Positions 1 through 6,615 of a DNA stretch of 6,615 nt are shown one piece after another. The position numbers and the translations under genes are program-made. The notes under the pieces were generated by a model. That model was not told the DNA's origin. It did no database searches and saw only the letters and a list, made by a program, of their open reading frames with translations. This stretch comes from an uncultured Lachnospiraceae bacterium. Lineage in GTDB: Bacteria > Bacillota > Clostridia > Lachnospirales > Lachnospiraceae. How positions within the stretch are numbered: the first letter of the stretch is position 1; each line of letters starts with the position of its first letter. Location: the NCBI GenBank assembly GCA_902783395.1, contig CACZRA010000425.1:1-6615 (forward strand), given 5' to 3'.

Positions 1-827
1 ATCCCGAGATAACACCTGACTTCATCCATTTTCAAGGCAGTCTTAAGGCTCCTTCTTATCAGGACAAAAAAGTAAAAGTTAAAGTTTATACCGAACAGCA
101 CCATGAAAACAGTGATAATGAGCTGCTGCAGATAAGTATAATCCGCTATGGAGCTGTTCCTTATGCCAAATCCTCCGGTACCGGCGGTCCCGAAGGACAG
201 AGTGACCGAATCAAATAAAGGCATCCCGGTTATCAGAAGGATGATGATCTGCAGCACGGTGATCCCGAAATAAATGGCGTAGAGGATCTTTGCGGATTCT
301 CCCAGCTTTGGAACCAGCTTTCCGACATCCGGTCCCGGCGACTCCGATCTCATGAGATGCATGTTCTGGGCTCCTGTCATCGGCAGAACCGCAAGCATGA
401 AGACGAAAACACCCATACCGCCTATCCAGTGAGTAAAGCTCCTCCAGAACAGTGAGCAGTGGGAAAGACTCTCGACATCTTTGAGGATGCTTGATCCGGT
501 AGTCGTAAATCCGGAAACAGTTTCAAAAAATGCATCTGTAAAAGACGGTATCTCTCCCGTGAATACAAAGGGGAGACACCCGGCAACCGACATTATTATC
601 CAGCCGAAAGCTACCGAAATAAATCCCTCCTTTGCATAGTACACTTGTTTTTTTACATTTTTAAGGGTGACAAGCCGTCCGGTCAGTATACATATCACGG
701 CGGACGCCAAATAAATGACCCCCTGCCTTTCTCCGTAGAAAAGAGATACCAGGGCAGGAGCCGTGAACAGCACACCTTCTATTTCCACGAGCTTTCCCAG
801 AAAATATATTATGCTGGCTATATTCAC
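1..827 (-). CDS. trkH: TrkH-family potassium uptake channel subunit, N-terminal part (cut by left window edge)
   Basis: Membrane potassium-translocating subunit of the Trk system, which takes up K+ through a pore gated by cytoplasmic TrkA. I translated 275 residues by hand; the family is usually about 450 to 490, so the C-terminal 40% lies outside the window. Seen: an N-terminal pair of hydrophobic segments (about residues 18-50), then the first pore loop with selectivity-filter motif SGFTTTG at 105-111, then HWIGGMGVFVFMLAVLP at 133-149, a TrkH hallmark. A second filter, TAGTGGFG at 214-221, is followed by another hydrophobic helix (about 233-256). Two of the expected four pore repeats are therefore visible and look intact. 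The start is a GTG sharing four bases (GTGA) with the trkA stop, preceded by GGAGG at 8 nt spacing. The resulting N-terminus (MNIASIIYFLGKL, with initiator Met) fits the family. The overlap implies translational coupling with trkA. KtrB is a related alternative, but the adjacent two-domain TrkA favours TrkH. Confidence 0.95.
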   Translation of the reverse strand, partial: MNIASIIYFLGKLVEIEGVLFTAPALVSLFYGERQGVIYLASAVICILTGRLVTLKNVKKQVYYAKEGFISVAFGWIIMSVAGCLPFVFTGEIPSFTDAFFETVSGFTTTGSSILKDVESLSHCSLFWRSFTHWIGGMGVFVFMLAVLPMTGAQNMHLMRSESPGPDVGKLVPKLGESAKILYAIYFGITVLQIIILLITGMPLFDSVTLSFGTAGTGGFGIRNSSIADYTYLQQLIITVFMVLFGINFNFYFFVLIRRSLKTALKMDEVRCYLG

Positions 828-2206
828 TTGTTCTGCCTCCGCTCACTCAATATATCCGTGATGTCATTAAGTCCCTGGTGAGTAGTGACTATCACCACTC
901 TGTCACCGACCGTTATCGTATTTCCTCCCCTGGGATACATGATATTGTTTCTGCGCCTGATACATGCCACGATAAGATTATCCCTGAGCACAAGATCATG
1001 CAGCGGCACATCCGTAACCTCAGATGGTTCTCTGATCACGAATTCCAATGCCTCGGCCTTCCCTTCAAGAATGTTTACAAGGGTTTCAACCTTGCTCCTT
1101 CCCTTAGAATTCTGCATGGCTCTTACCGTGGCGTTTACGATATCCGCAACTATGCTCTTTGAATGGACTATGGTCCCGACATCTATCTCTTCGATTATCG
1201 AATCAAACATCATCCTGTTGACCTTTGTTATTATTTTCGCCTTACTGTTATGTTTTTTTGCGTACAGCGAAAGAAGTATGTTCTCTTCATCGATGTTTGT
1301 CAGAGCCGCAACTGACTGGGCACTCTCCAGTCCCTCTTCCATTACTACGGTCTCTTCTGTACCGTCTCCGTTGATTATGGTAGCTCCCTCAAGAGCTTCC
1401 TCCAGCTCCATGCATCTTGCCCTGTCGCGTTCTATGATCTTTACGGCTATGCCTGTATCAAGGAGCTCAAGCCCCAGATAATAAGCGAGCTTCCCTCCTC
1501 CGATTATCATCGTATCCTTTACGGCATTTGTTTCGATATTCAGGGTCCTGAAGAAGTTTGTTGCGTTAAGGGGAGACGCTATGAAGGAAACCCGGTCCCC
1601 TTCGCTGAGCACGGTTGAACCGTTTGGAATAATGACGTCGTCGCCTCTTTCTACAGCGCATATCTGGACGGAATTTCTTATATCCTGAGGAAGATCCATG
1701 ATCCTTTTGCCGGTAAGAATGGAATCGCCGTCTATCCTGAATTTCAGAATGTCAACCCTTCCTCCCGAAAGCGTGTCGATCTTCATGGCAGAAGGAAAAC
1801 GGAGTATACGGGCTATCTCTCTGGCAGCCGCTCTCTCAGGATTGAAGACCATCGTAAGCCCAAGCTCCTCCCTGAAGAATCCTACCTCATTCAGATATAT
1901 CGGGTTTCTCACCCTGACTATGGTTTTGATCTCTTTATTTGACTTTTTCGCGATCAGACAGCACAGCATATTTACCTCATCCGACTCGGTCGTCGCTATG
2001 AGTATCTCGGCTTCTCTTATGCCGGCCTCCTTCTGAACGCTGAGGGAAGCGCCGTTTCCGGTGACCCCGATGATATCAGCCGTACTTGCCAGCTGATCCA
2101 CCACATCCGGATCGATATCAATGATCGAGATGTTATGGTTTTCCTTTGACAGTGTCATGACAAGAGTCGATCCGACCTTGCCGCATCCTACGATAATGAT
2201 ATTCAT
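824..2206 (-). CDS. trkA: Trk potassium uptake regulatory subunit TrkA (two RCK domains)
   Basis: Cytoplasmic gating subunit of the Trk K+ uptake system; family members bind NAD(H) and adenine nucleotides and assemble as a ring under TrkH. The protein is 460 residues, the usual length for the two-RCK form. First Rossmann fold: GCGKVG at 7-12, with acidic residues ending beta-2 (D30, D32) that favour NAD(H) over NADP. A TrkA_C domain follows at roughly 140-222. Second Rossmann fold: GGGKLA at 236-241, with E259 in the equivalent acidic position. A second TrkA_C domain lies at roughly 375-455. Both nucleotide sites look intact. I chose the ATG at 2206 because MNIIIVGCGKVG begins directly with beta-1, as in the family. 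A start at 2323 would add 39 unrelated basic residues and overlap the exporter gene. The ribosome site is weak: AAAGAG lies 8 nt upstream, with AAAGG nearly abutting the ATG. The gene follows the exporter by 37 bp and overlaps trkH. Confidence 0.97.
   Translation of the reverse strand: MNIIIVGCGKVGSTLVMTLSKENHNISIIDIDPDVVDQLASTADIIGVTGNGASLSVQKEAGIREAEILIATTESDEVNMLCCLIAKKSNKEIKTIVRVRNPIYLNEVGFFREELGLTMVFNPERAAAREIARILRFPSAMKIDTLSGGRVDILKFRIDGDSILTGKRIMDLPQDIRNSVQICAVERGDDVIIPNGSTVLSEGDRVSFIASPLNATNFFRTLNIETNAVKDTMIIGGGKLAYYLGLELLDTGIAVKIIERDRARCMELEEALEGATIINGDGTEETVVMEEGLESAQSVAALTNIDEENILLSLYAKKHNSKAKIITKVNRMMFDSIIEEIDVGTIVHSKSIVADIVNATVRAMQNSKGRSKVETLVNILEGKAEALEFVIREPSEVTDVPLHDLVLRDNLIVACIRRRNNIMYPRGGNTITVGDRVVIVTTHQGLNDITDILSERRQNK
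836..840 (-). promoter_or_regulatory. Ribosome binding site of trkH
   Basis: Minus-strand GGAGG lies 8 nt upstream of the trkH GTG start, inside the last codons of trkA (in the codons for S-E-R-R). It is the strongest Shine-Dalgarno match at any gene start in the window. It supports the unusual GTG start over any later ATG, because the next ATG codon in frame falls well inside the first transmembrane region. Confidence 0.8.
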
Positions 2207-2243
2207 GCCTTTATCTCTTTTCCTTTTATAGTTTACTCCCGGC

Positions 2244-4190
2244 TTAGGCGCCCTGTGGCGAGGCCGCCGAAAGACCTGTATATAACTGATAATATTTTCC
2301 CTGAAGAGCAATGAGCTCATCATGAGTGCCTCGTTCGATGATCCTTCCCTGTTCCATCACCATTATGCAGTCCGCGTTTTTCACGGTGGAAAGCCTGTGG
2401 GCAATAACAAAGGTGGTACGCCCGCTCATGAGCCTGTCCATACCGTCCTGTACTATCTTTTCAGTCCTCGTATCTATGGAGCTTGTTGCTTCATCAAGGA
2501 TAAGGACCGGAGGGTCTGCTATGGCTGCCCTCGCTATGGCGAGCAGCTGTCTCTGCCCCATTGAGAGGTTTGCGCCGTCTCCCTTTATATAGGTATCGTA
2601 CCCCTGGGGAAGCCGTTTTATAAAAGCATGGGCGTTTGCCAGTCTTGCGGCACGGACGACCTCAGCATCGGTAGCATCAAGCTTTCCGAATCTTATATTA
2701 TCCCTCACCGTTCCGGTAAAAAGATGAGTATCCTGAAGCACCATTCCGAGCGAATGTCTCAGATCCGCTTTTTTTATCTTGTTTATGTTTATCCCGTCGT
2801 ATCTTATCTTTCCGTCCTGAATATCGTAAAACCTGTTGATAAGATTCGTGATCGTGGTTTTTCCTGCTCCGGTCGATCCCACGAAGGCTATCTTCTGTCC
2901 CGGCTTGGCAAAAAGCTCTATATCATGCAGGACCATCTTGTCATCTGTATATCCGAAATCCACCTCATGCATCCTGATATCACCCTTGAGCAGGGTATAA
3001 TCAGTGGTCCCGTCAGCTTTGTGGTAATGCTCCCATGCCCATATACCGGTGTGCTTTTCGGAGGGCTTTATACTGCCGTCCTCTGACACCTCGGCATTTG
3101 TGAGTGTCACGTAACCGTCATCCGTTTCCGGCTCCTGTTCGAGAAGCTCAAATATCCTCTCTGCTCCTGCGAGAGCCATCAATACAGAATTGAACTGCAT
3201 GGATATCTGATTGATCGGCATATTGAAGCTTCTGTTGAAGGTAAGAAAGCTCGCAAGTGCTCCGACGGTAAGTGATGTGATCCCGGTAAGAGCCAGTGCG
3301 CCTCCTGCAGCAGCGCATACCACATAGCTTACATTACCGATCTGCATGTTTACGGGTCCCAGAATGTTCGCAAATTTATTTGCACTGTAAGCCGCTTCGT
3401 AGAGGGCTTTATTCCTTTCATCAAACTCCCTTACCGATTCATCCTCATGGTTGAAAACCTTTATTACCTTCTGCCCCTTCATCATCTCTTCTATATAACC
3501 GTTAAGCTCACCAAGGTTCTTCTGCTGCCCGATAAAACCGGCCCCCGACCTCTTTCCGAAATAGCCTGTTAAAAATATCATAACCAGTACCATAGCGACG
3601 GTAAGAGCAGTAAGAGGGATACTCAGTACCAGCATGCTGATGAAAACCGATACTATCGTAATAAGGCTCTGGAGAAACTGCGGCAGGGCCTGGGATATCA
3701 TCTGCCGCAGTGTATCTATGTCATTCGTATATATTGACATGATGTCTCCGTGCGGATGAGTATCAAAGAAGCTTATCGGAAGTGATTCCATCCTGGCAAA
3801 TACTTCCTTCCTTATCTCTCTGAGCGTCCCCTGCGAGACATATATCATTATCCTCTGATTGATATAGGTCGAAGCTACGCCTACGGCATACAATACGGCG
3901 ACTCTCGTTATCGCATGCAAAAGAGGCGAGAAGTCGGTACTTCCGTTTATCAGCATCGGAGCGATATAGTCATCTATAAGATTCCTGATAAAGAGAGTTC
4001 CCTGTACAGATGCCAGAACCCCGATCACAATACATATCACCACTATGACAAGCTGCGGTGTATAGTGCCGTGTCATATAGCCCATCGTACGCACGAACAG
4101 CCTTCCCGGGTTCTTCACCTTCACCCTGGGTCTTCCTGCCATGCGCCGGCCGCCCGGTCCGTGTATTTCCCTTACTTTTTCGTCAGCCAT
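2244..4190 (-). CDS. Heterodimeric ABC exporter subunit B, canonical-ATPase half-transporter
   Basis: Inner-membrane half-transporter with an N-terminal ABC exporter membrane domain and a C-terminal nucleotide-binding domain, 648 residues. A basic cytoplasmic leader (about 1-45) precedes six predicted helices: near 46-68, 93-113, 168-190, 192-212, 280-302 and 305-325. The NBD has Walker A GSTGAGKTT at 438-446, Q-loop Q486, Walker B VLILDE at 562-567 with catalytic E567, and H-switch H598. All are canonical. The signature is NLSMGQ at 541-546, with Met replacing the first Gly of LSGGQ. In heterodimeric exporters this helix faces the partner's Walker A, here the degenerate one in subunit A, so the change fits a split asymmetric pair. 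Between membrane domain and NBD sits an extra linker of about 50 residues (roughly 355-405, including GIWAWEHYH at 382-390), longer than in textbook exporters. The start ATG has an AAGGGTG ribosome site overlapping the stop of subunit A, 10 bp away. Substrate (drug, lipid or peptide) cannot be told from sequence. Confidence 0.95.
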   Translation of the reverse strand: MADEKVREIHGPGGRRMAGRPRVKVKNPGRLFVRTMGYMTRHYTPQLVIVVICIVIGVLASVQGTLFIRNLIDDYIAPMLINGSTDFSPLLHAITRVAVLYAVGVASTYINQRIMIYVSQGTLREIRKEVFARMESLPISFFDTHPHGDIMSIYTNDIDTLRQMISQALPQFLQSLITIVSVFISMLVLSIPLTALTVAMVLVMIFLTGYFGKRSGAGFIGQQKNLGELNGYIEEMMKGQKVIKVFNHEDESVREFDERNKALYEAAYSANKFANILGPVNMQIGNVSYVVCAAAGGALALTGITSLTVGALASFLTFNRSFNMPINQISMQFNSVLMALAGAERIFELLEQEPETDDGYVTLTNAEVSEDGSIKPSEKHTGIWAWEHYHKADGTTDYTLLKGDIRMHEVDFGYTDDKMVLHDIELFAKPGQKIAFVGSTGAGKTTITNLINRFYDIQDGKIRYDGININKIKKADLRHSLGMVLQDTHLFTGTVRDNIRFGKLDATDAEVVRAARLANAHAFIKRLPQGYDTYIKGDGANLSMGQRQLLAIARAAIADPPVLILDEATSSIDTRTEKIVQDGMDRLMSGRTTFVIAHRLSTVKNADCIMVMEQGRIIERGTHDELIALQGKYYQLYTGLSAASPQGA

Positions 4191-4195
4191 TCATA

Positions 4196-4202
4196 CACCC
4201 TT
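4196..4202 (-). promoter_or_regulatory. Ribosome binding site of exporter subunit B
   Basis: Minus-strand AAGGGTG overlaps the TAA stop of subunit A. Its GGG run ends 7 nt before the subunit B ATG. The overlap of stop codon and ribosome site suggests the two subunits are made in coupled, near-equal amounts, as expected for a heterodimer. Confidence 0.65.
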
Positions 4203-5994
4203 ATTTGTACGGATCGTCAAAATCACCGCTTCCTCCCGTCTGGGATTCATATACATCCCTGTATATCTCCGAGGAAGCCAGAAGTTCTTCATGAGAACCT
4301 GCAGCGGAAACCCGTCCGTCATCCATTACTATTATCCTGTCTGCATTCATTACAGAGGATATCCTCTGGGCAATGATAAATATCGTTGTACCGGGGATCT
4401 CCTCGTTGATCGCCTTTCTTATCTTCGCATCCGTAGCGGTATCGACTGCGGAGGTCGAATCATCGAATATGATTATCTTAGGCTTTTTAACCAGTGCCCT
4501 TGCAATACACAGCCTCTGTCTCTGTCCGCCCGACAGATTTGCACCGCCCTGTTCGATACGGGCTCCGTATTTACCGGGCATATTTTCAATAAACTCGTCA
4601 GCCTGTGCCATTTGGCATGCTTTCCTGCATTCATCCTCAGTTGCGCCGGGGTCGCCCCACCTTAAGTTATCGATAACGCTTCCTGAGAAAAGATTGTTCT
4701 GCTGAAGGACCACGGAAACCTGATCCCTGAGGGCTTCCAGATCATACTGTCTTACATCGACCCCGCCTACCCTGACGGTTCCCTCATCAACATCATACAG
4801 TCTGGGGATAAGGTTTACGAGAGTTGACTTGGCAGATCCCGTACCGCCGATGATACCTACCATCTCACCCGGAGCTATATGCAGATCGATATCTTTCAGA
4901 ACATATTCCTCAGCGGATTTATTGTATCCGAAGCTGACCCCTTCAAAATCAACGGATCCGTCAGGCACTTCCGTTACGGGTGTCTCAGGATTCCTTATTT
5001 CACTCTCTTCCTTTATAACCTCGGTTATACGCTGCGCAGAGGCAAATGACATGGTAAGCATGACGAATATCATCGAAAGCATCATGAGTGACATAAGGAT
5101 ACTCATGCAGTAAGTCAGCAGACTCATGAGCTCCCCCGTGGTAAGCTCACTGTTTATTATCGCATTTGCTCCGAGCCAGCTTATCACAAGGATACATGAA
5201 TATACTGTAGCCTGCATAACAGGCATATTGGTCACCATCAATGATTCGGCTTTAACAAACATCCTGTAAAGATTGTCTACTGCCGTGTCAAATTTCTTCT
5301 TCTCATGCTCCTCCCTTACATAGGCTTTGACCACCCTTATCGCCGATACGTTTTCCTGGACGGATTCATTGAGCTCATCATATTTTTCAAATACCTGTCT
5401 GAAGTATACGGAAACCTTTCTGATGATAAGAAACAGAAACAGTCCGAGAAATATAACCGCTATGCAGTATACAGAGGAAAGCCCGGGGCTTATTATAACG
5501 GCCATGGTCATGGCTATGATAAGCGACATCGGGGCTCTCATCGCCATACGGAGCAGCATCTGATAGGCATTCTGAAGATTTGTGATATCTGTGGTAAGTC
5601 TTGTGATAAGTCCCGATGTGGAGAATCTGTCAATATTCGCAAATGAGAAGGTCTGTATGCTGCGGAACATTTTTGCTCTGAGATTCATGGCAAGCCCGGC
5701 GGAAGCCTTTGCTCCGAATACACCCCCTCCTATCCCGGCCATAAGTCCGGCAACGGCAAGAAAAAGCATAAGAGTACCGGTCCGCAATATGACTCCCATA
5801 TTTCCCGCTTCCACTCCGAAATCTATGATATGTGCCATCAGAAGAGGTATCATCATTTCCATGATGACCTCAAATATCATGCAGACGGGAGTCAGGATCG
5901 ACGGTGTCCTGAATTCCTTTATCTCGGCACCGACGGTCCGTATACACTCTCCCGTTGTTATATCCTTATATGATCTTTCCTGCTCCACGGCCAT
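4201..5994 (-). CDS. Heterodimeric ABC exporter subunit A, degenerate-ATPase half-transporter
   Basis: Half-transporter of 597 residues with an exporter membrane domain (six hydrophobic segments near 33-57, 68-92, 151-170, 174-192, 256-280 and 287-316) and an NBD from about 348. Its own ATP site departs from consensus at three points. Walker A is GGTGSAKST at 383-391, with Ala before the catalytic Lys389. Walker B reads IIIFDD, so the catalytic Glu is Asp512. The H-switch His is Gln543 (IIAQR). Signature NLSGGQ at 486-491 and Q-loop Q431 are intact. This is the degenerate-site pattern known from heterodimeric exporters such as TM287/288, where one site binds but barely hydrolyses ATP. The intact signature here would complete the canonical site of subunit B. 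The ATG at 5994 is the first possible start after an in-frame stop within galK, 8 bp past the galK stop. No Shine-Dalgarno precedes it; the nearest AAGGA is about 19 nt away. Translation may therefore depend on ribosomes finishing galK. Substrate unknown. Confidence 0.95.
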   Translation of the reverse strand: MAVEQERSYKDITTGECIRTVGAEIKEFRTPSILTPVCMIFEVIMEMMIPLLMAHIIDFGVEAGNMGVILRTGTLMLFLAVAGLMAGIGGGVFGAKASAGLAMNLRAKMFRSIQTFSFANIDRFSTSGLITRLTTDITNLQNAYQMLLRMAMRAPMSLIIAMTMAVIISPGLSSVYCIAVIFLGLFLFLIIRKVSVYFRQVFEKYDELNESVQENVSAIRVVKAYVREEHEKKKFDTAVDNLYRMFVKAESLMVTNMPVMQATVYSCILVISWLGANAIINSELTTGELMSLLTYCMSILMSLMMLSMIFVMLTMSFASAQRITEVIKEESEIRNPETPVTEVPDGSVDFEGVSFGYNKSAEEYVLKDIDLHIAPGEMVGIIGGTGSAKSTLVNLIPRLYDVDEGTVRVGGVDVRQYDLEALRDQVSVVLQQNNLFSGSVIDNLRWGDPGATEDECRKACQMAQADEFIENMPGKYGARIEQGGANLSGGQRQRLCIARALVKKPKIIIFDDSTSAVDTATDAKIRKAINEEIPGTTIFIIAQRISSVMNADRIIVMDDGRVSAAGSHEELLASSEIYRDVYESQTGGSGDFDDPYK

Positions 5995-6002
5995 TATGTT
6001 AC

Positions 6003-6614
6003 TTAAGCTTCGATCCTTCTTGCTCCATCCGAAGCATCAGCGATATAAAACTCGGCATCTATGCCGGTTCGTTCTTTATAAACGCTTCCGAGCGTCCTTG
6101 TGAAATTATCCACATATTCGTTCTTTACCAGGGAAACCGTACAGCCTCCGAAGCCGCCCCCCGTCATCCTTGAGCCGATGACGCCCGGCAGCTTCCATGC
6201 CTCATCCACGAGGATATCTATCTCCCTGCATGAGACCCCGTAATCATCCCTCAGGGAAATATGCGATTCGTTCATAAGTCTTCCGAAGGCTTCGATATCG
6301 TTTTTTCTCAAGGCCCTGACAGCTTTTATCGTTCTGCGGTTTTCATATACGGCATGCTTTGCCCTCTTTCGGCATATATCGCTTTTTATGCTTCCGCTGT
6401 ATTTTTCAAACCCCGCCTCATCCAGCTCTCCAAGCGTTTTGATCTCGACAACCTTCTTAAGATCGGCAAGAGCTTCTTCACTCTCACTCCTCCTGGTATT
6501 GTAGGAATCATACGAATTCTCGGTAAGGTTATGCTTGACTCTGGAATTAGTTATAACGATCTTTTCGTTTTTGAGGTTAAGGGGAACATATTCATAACTC
6601 AGGTCAGCCGTATC
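6003..6614 (-). CDS. galK: Galactokinase, C-terminal 203 residues (cut by right window edge)
   Basis: Cytoplasmic GHMP-family kinase that converts galactose plus ATP to galactose-1-phosphate, the entry step of the Leloir pathway. The frame is open to the right edge, giving 203 residues of a protein normally near 390. Seen, in fragment numbering: YEYVPL at 7-12, following where the catalytic Asp region should lie; ITNSRVKHNL at 21-30; the YNTRRSE motif at 38-44, matching the galactokinase YNxRRxE block; SHISLRDDYGVSC at 117-129; and GHMP motif 3, GSRMTGGGFGGCTVSLV, at 147-163, a phosphate-binding loop. The glycine-rich ATP loop (GxGLSSSA) and the catalytic Asp lie upstream, outside the window, so catalytic integrity cannot be judged. 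A TTG at 6311 is an internal Leu codon, not a start, because homology continues upstream of it. The YNTRRSE block separates this from mevalonate or homoserine kinases. No uridylyltransferase or epimerase gene is visible downstream. Confidence 0.96.
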   Translation of the reverse strand, partial: DTADLSYEYVPLNLKNEKIVITNSRVKHNLTENSYDSYNTRRSESEEALADLKKVVEIKTLGELDEAGFEKYSGSIKSDICRKRAKHAVYENRRTIKAVRALRKNDIEAFGRLMNESHISLRDDYGVSCREIDILVDEAWKLPGVIGSRMTGGGFGGCTVSLVKNEYVDNFTRTLGSVYKERTGIDAEFYIADASDGARRIEA

Positions 6615-6615
6615 A

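Noticed and set aside
661..846. Minus-strand 61-codon frame starting in the trkA 3' end
   Set aside because: It overlaps the N-terminal coding region of trkH in a different frame, and the trkH frame carries the conserved channel sequence.
885..1481. Plus-strand open frame of 198 codons opposite trkA
   Set aside because: It is antisense to the conserved TrkA frame, Ser/Leu-rich, with no recognisable domain. It looks like a shadow of the minus-strand codon pattern.
2207..2260. Possible promoter before trkA (minus-strand TATAAA in the 37-bp gap)
   Set aside because: No TTGACA-like -35 hexamer lies at a 16-18 bp distance; the sequence there is GC-rich coding DNA. A lone TATAAA in this composition is weak evidence.
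2207..2323. Upstream extension of trkA giving a 499-residue protein
   Set aside because: The extra 39 residues run in another frame over the 3' end of exporter subunit B and have basic, unpatterned content. The family begins at the MNIIIVGCGKVG strand, and nothing supports the longer start.
4141..4665. Plus-strand open frame of 174 codons opposite the exporter genes
   Set aside because: It spans the junction of two well-supported minus-strand genes, is Cys/Arg/Tyr-rich without domain features, and has no support for expression.
6003..6311. Separate 102-residue gene starting at a TTG
   Set aside because: The same frame stays open to the window edge and carries galactokinase sequence upstream of the TTG, including YNTRRSE, so this is only the end of galK.

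Overview
The window is a single co-directional run of five protein-coding genes, all on the minus strand, so the biological order runs from high to low coordinates. It starts with the C-terminal half of a galactokinase (galK, cut by the right edge). Two ABC exporter half-transporters, here called subunits A and B, follow. Next comes the potassium-uptake regulator trkA, and last the N-terminal part of the potassium channel subunit trkH, cut by the left edge.

The organism looks like a Gram-positive Clostridia member, plausibly Lachnospiraceae. This rests on protein style: the long Trp-containing linker in exporter subunit B, the GSAKST and LSMGQ motif variants, and a two-RCK TrkA beside TrkH. 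It also rests on codon use that favours ATA for Ile and AGA/AGG for Arg at moderate GC. The placement is inference, since no rRNA or marker gene is present.

Packing is very tight. There are 8 bp between galK and subunit A, 10 bp between A and B, 37 bp between B and trkA, and a 4-bp GTGA overlap between trkA and trkH. I see no intrinsic terminator or convincing promoter in any gap, so the five genes may share one transcript. There is no gene-free stretch above 37 bp, and no RNA gene, mobile element, CRISPR array or sizeable repeat was seen.

Functionally there are three modules. GalK phosphorylates galactose for the Leloir pathway. The ABC pair forms a heterodimeric exporter of unknown substrate with one canonical and one degenerate ATP site. 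TrkA and TrkH form a nucleotide-gated potassium uptake system. I found no evidence of a new kind of system here. The points most worth a second look are the asymmetric ATP sites split across the exporter pair, the inserted linker in subunit B, the lack of a ribosome binding site on subunit A, and the joining of three unrelated functions in one apparent operon.
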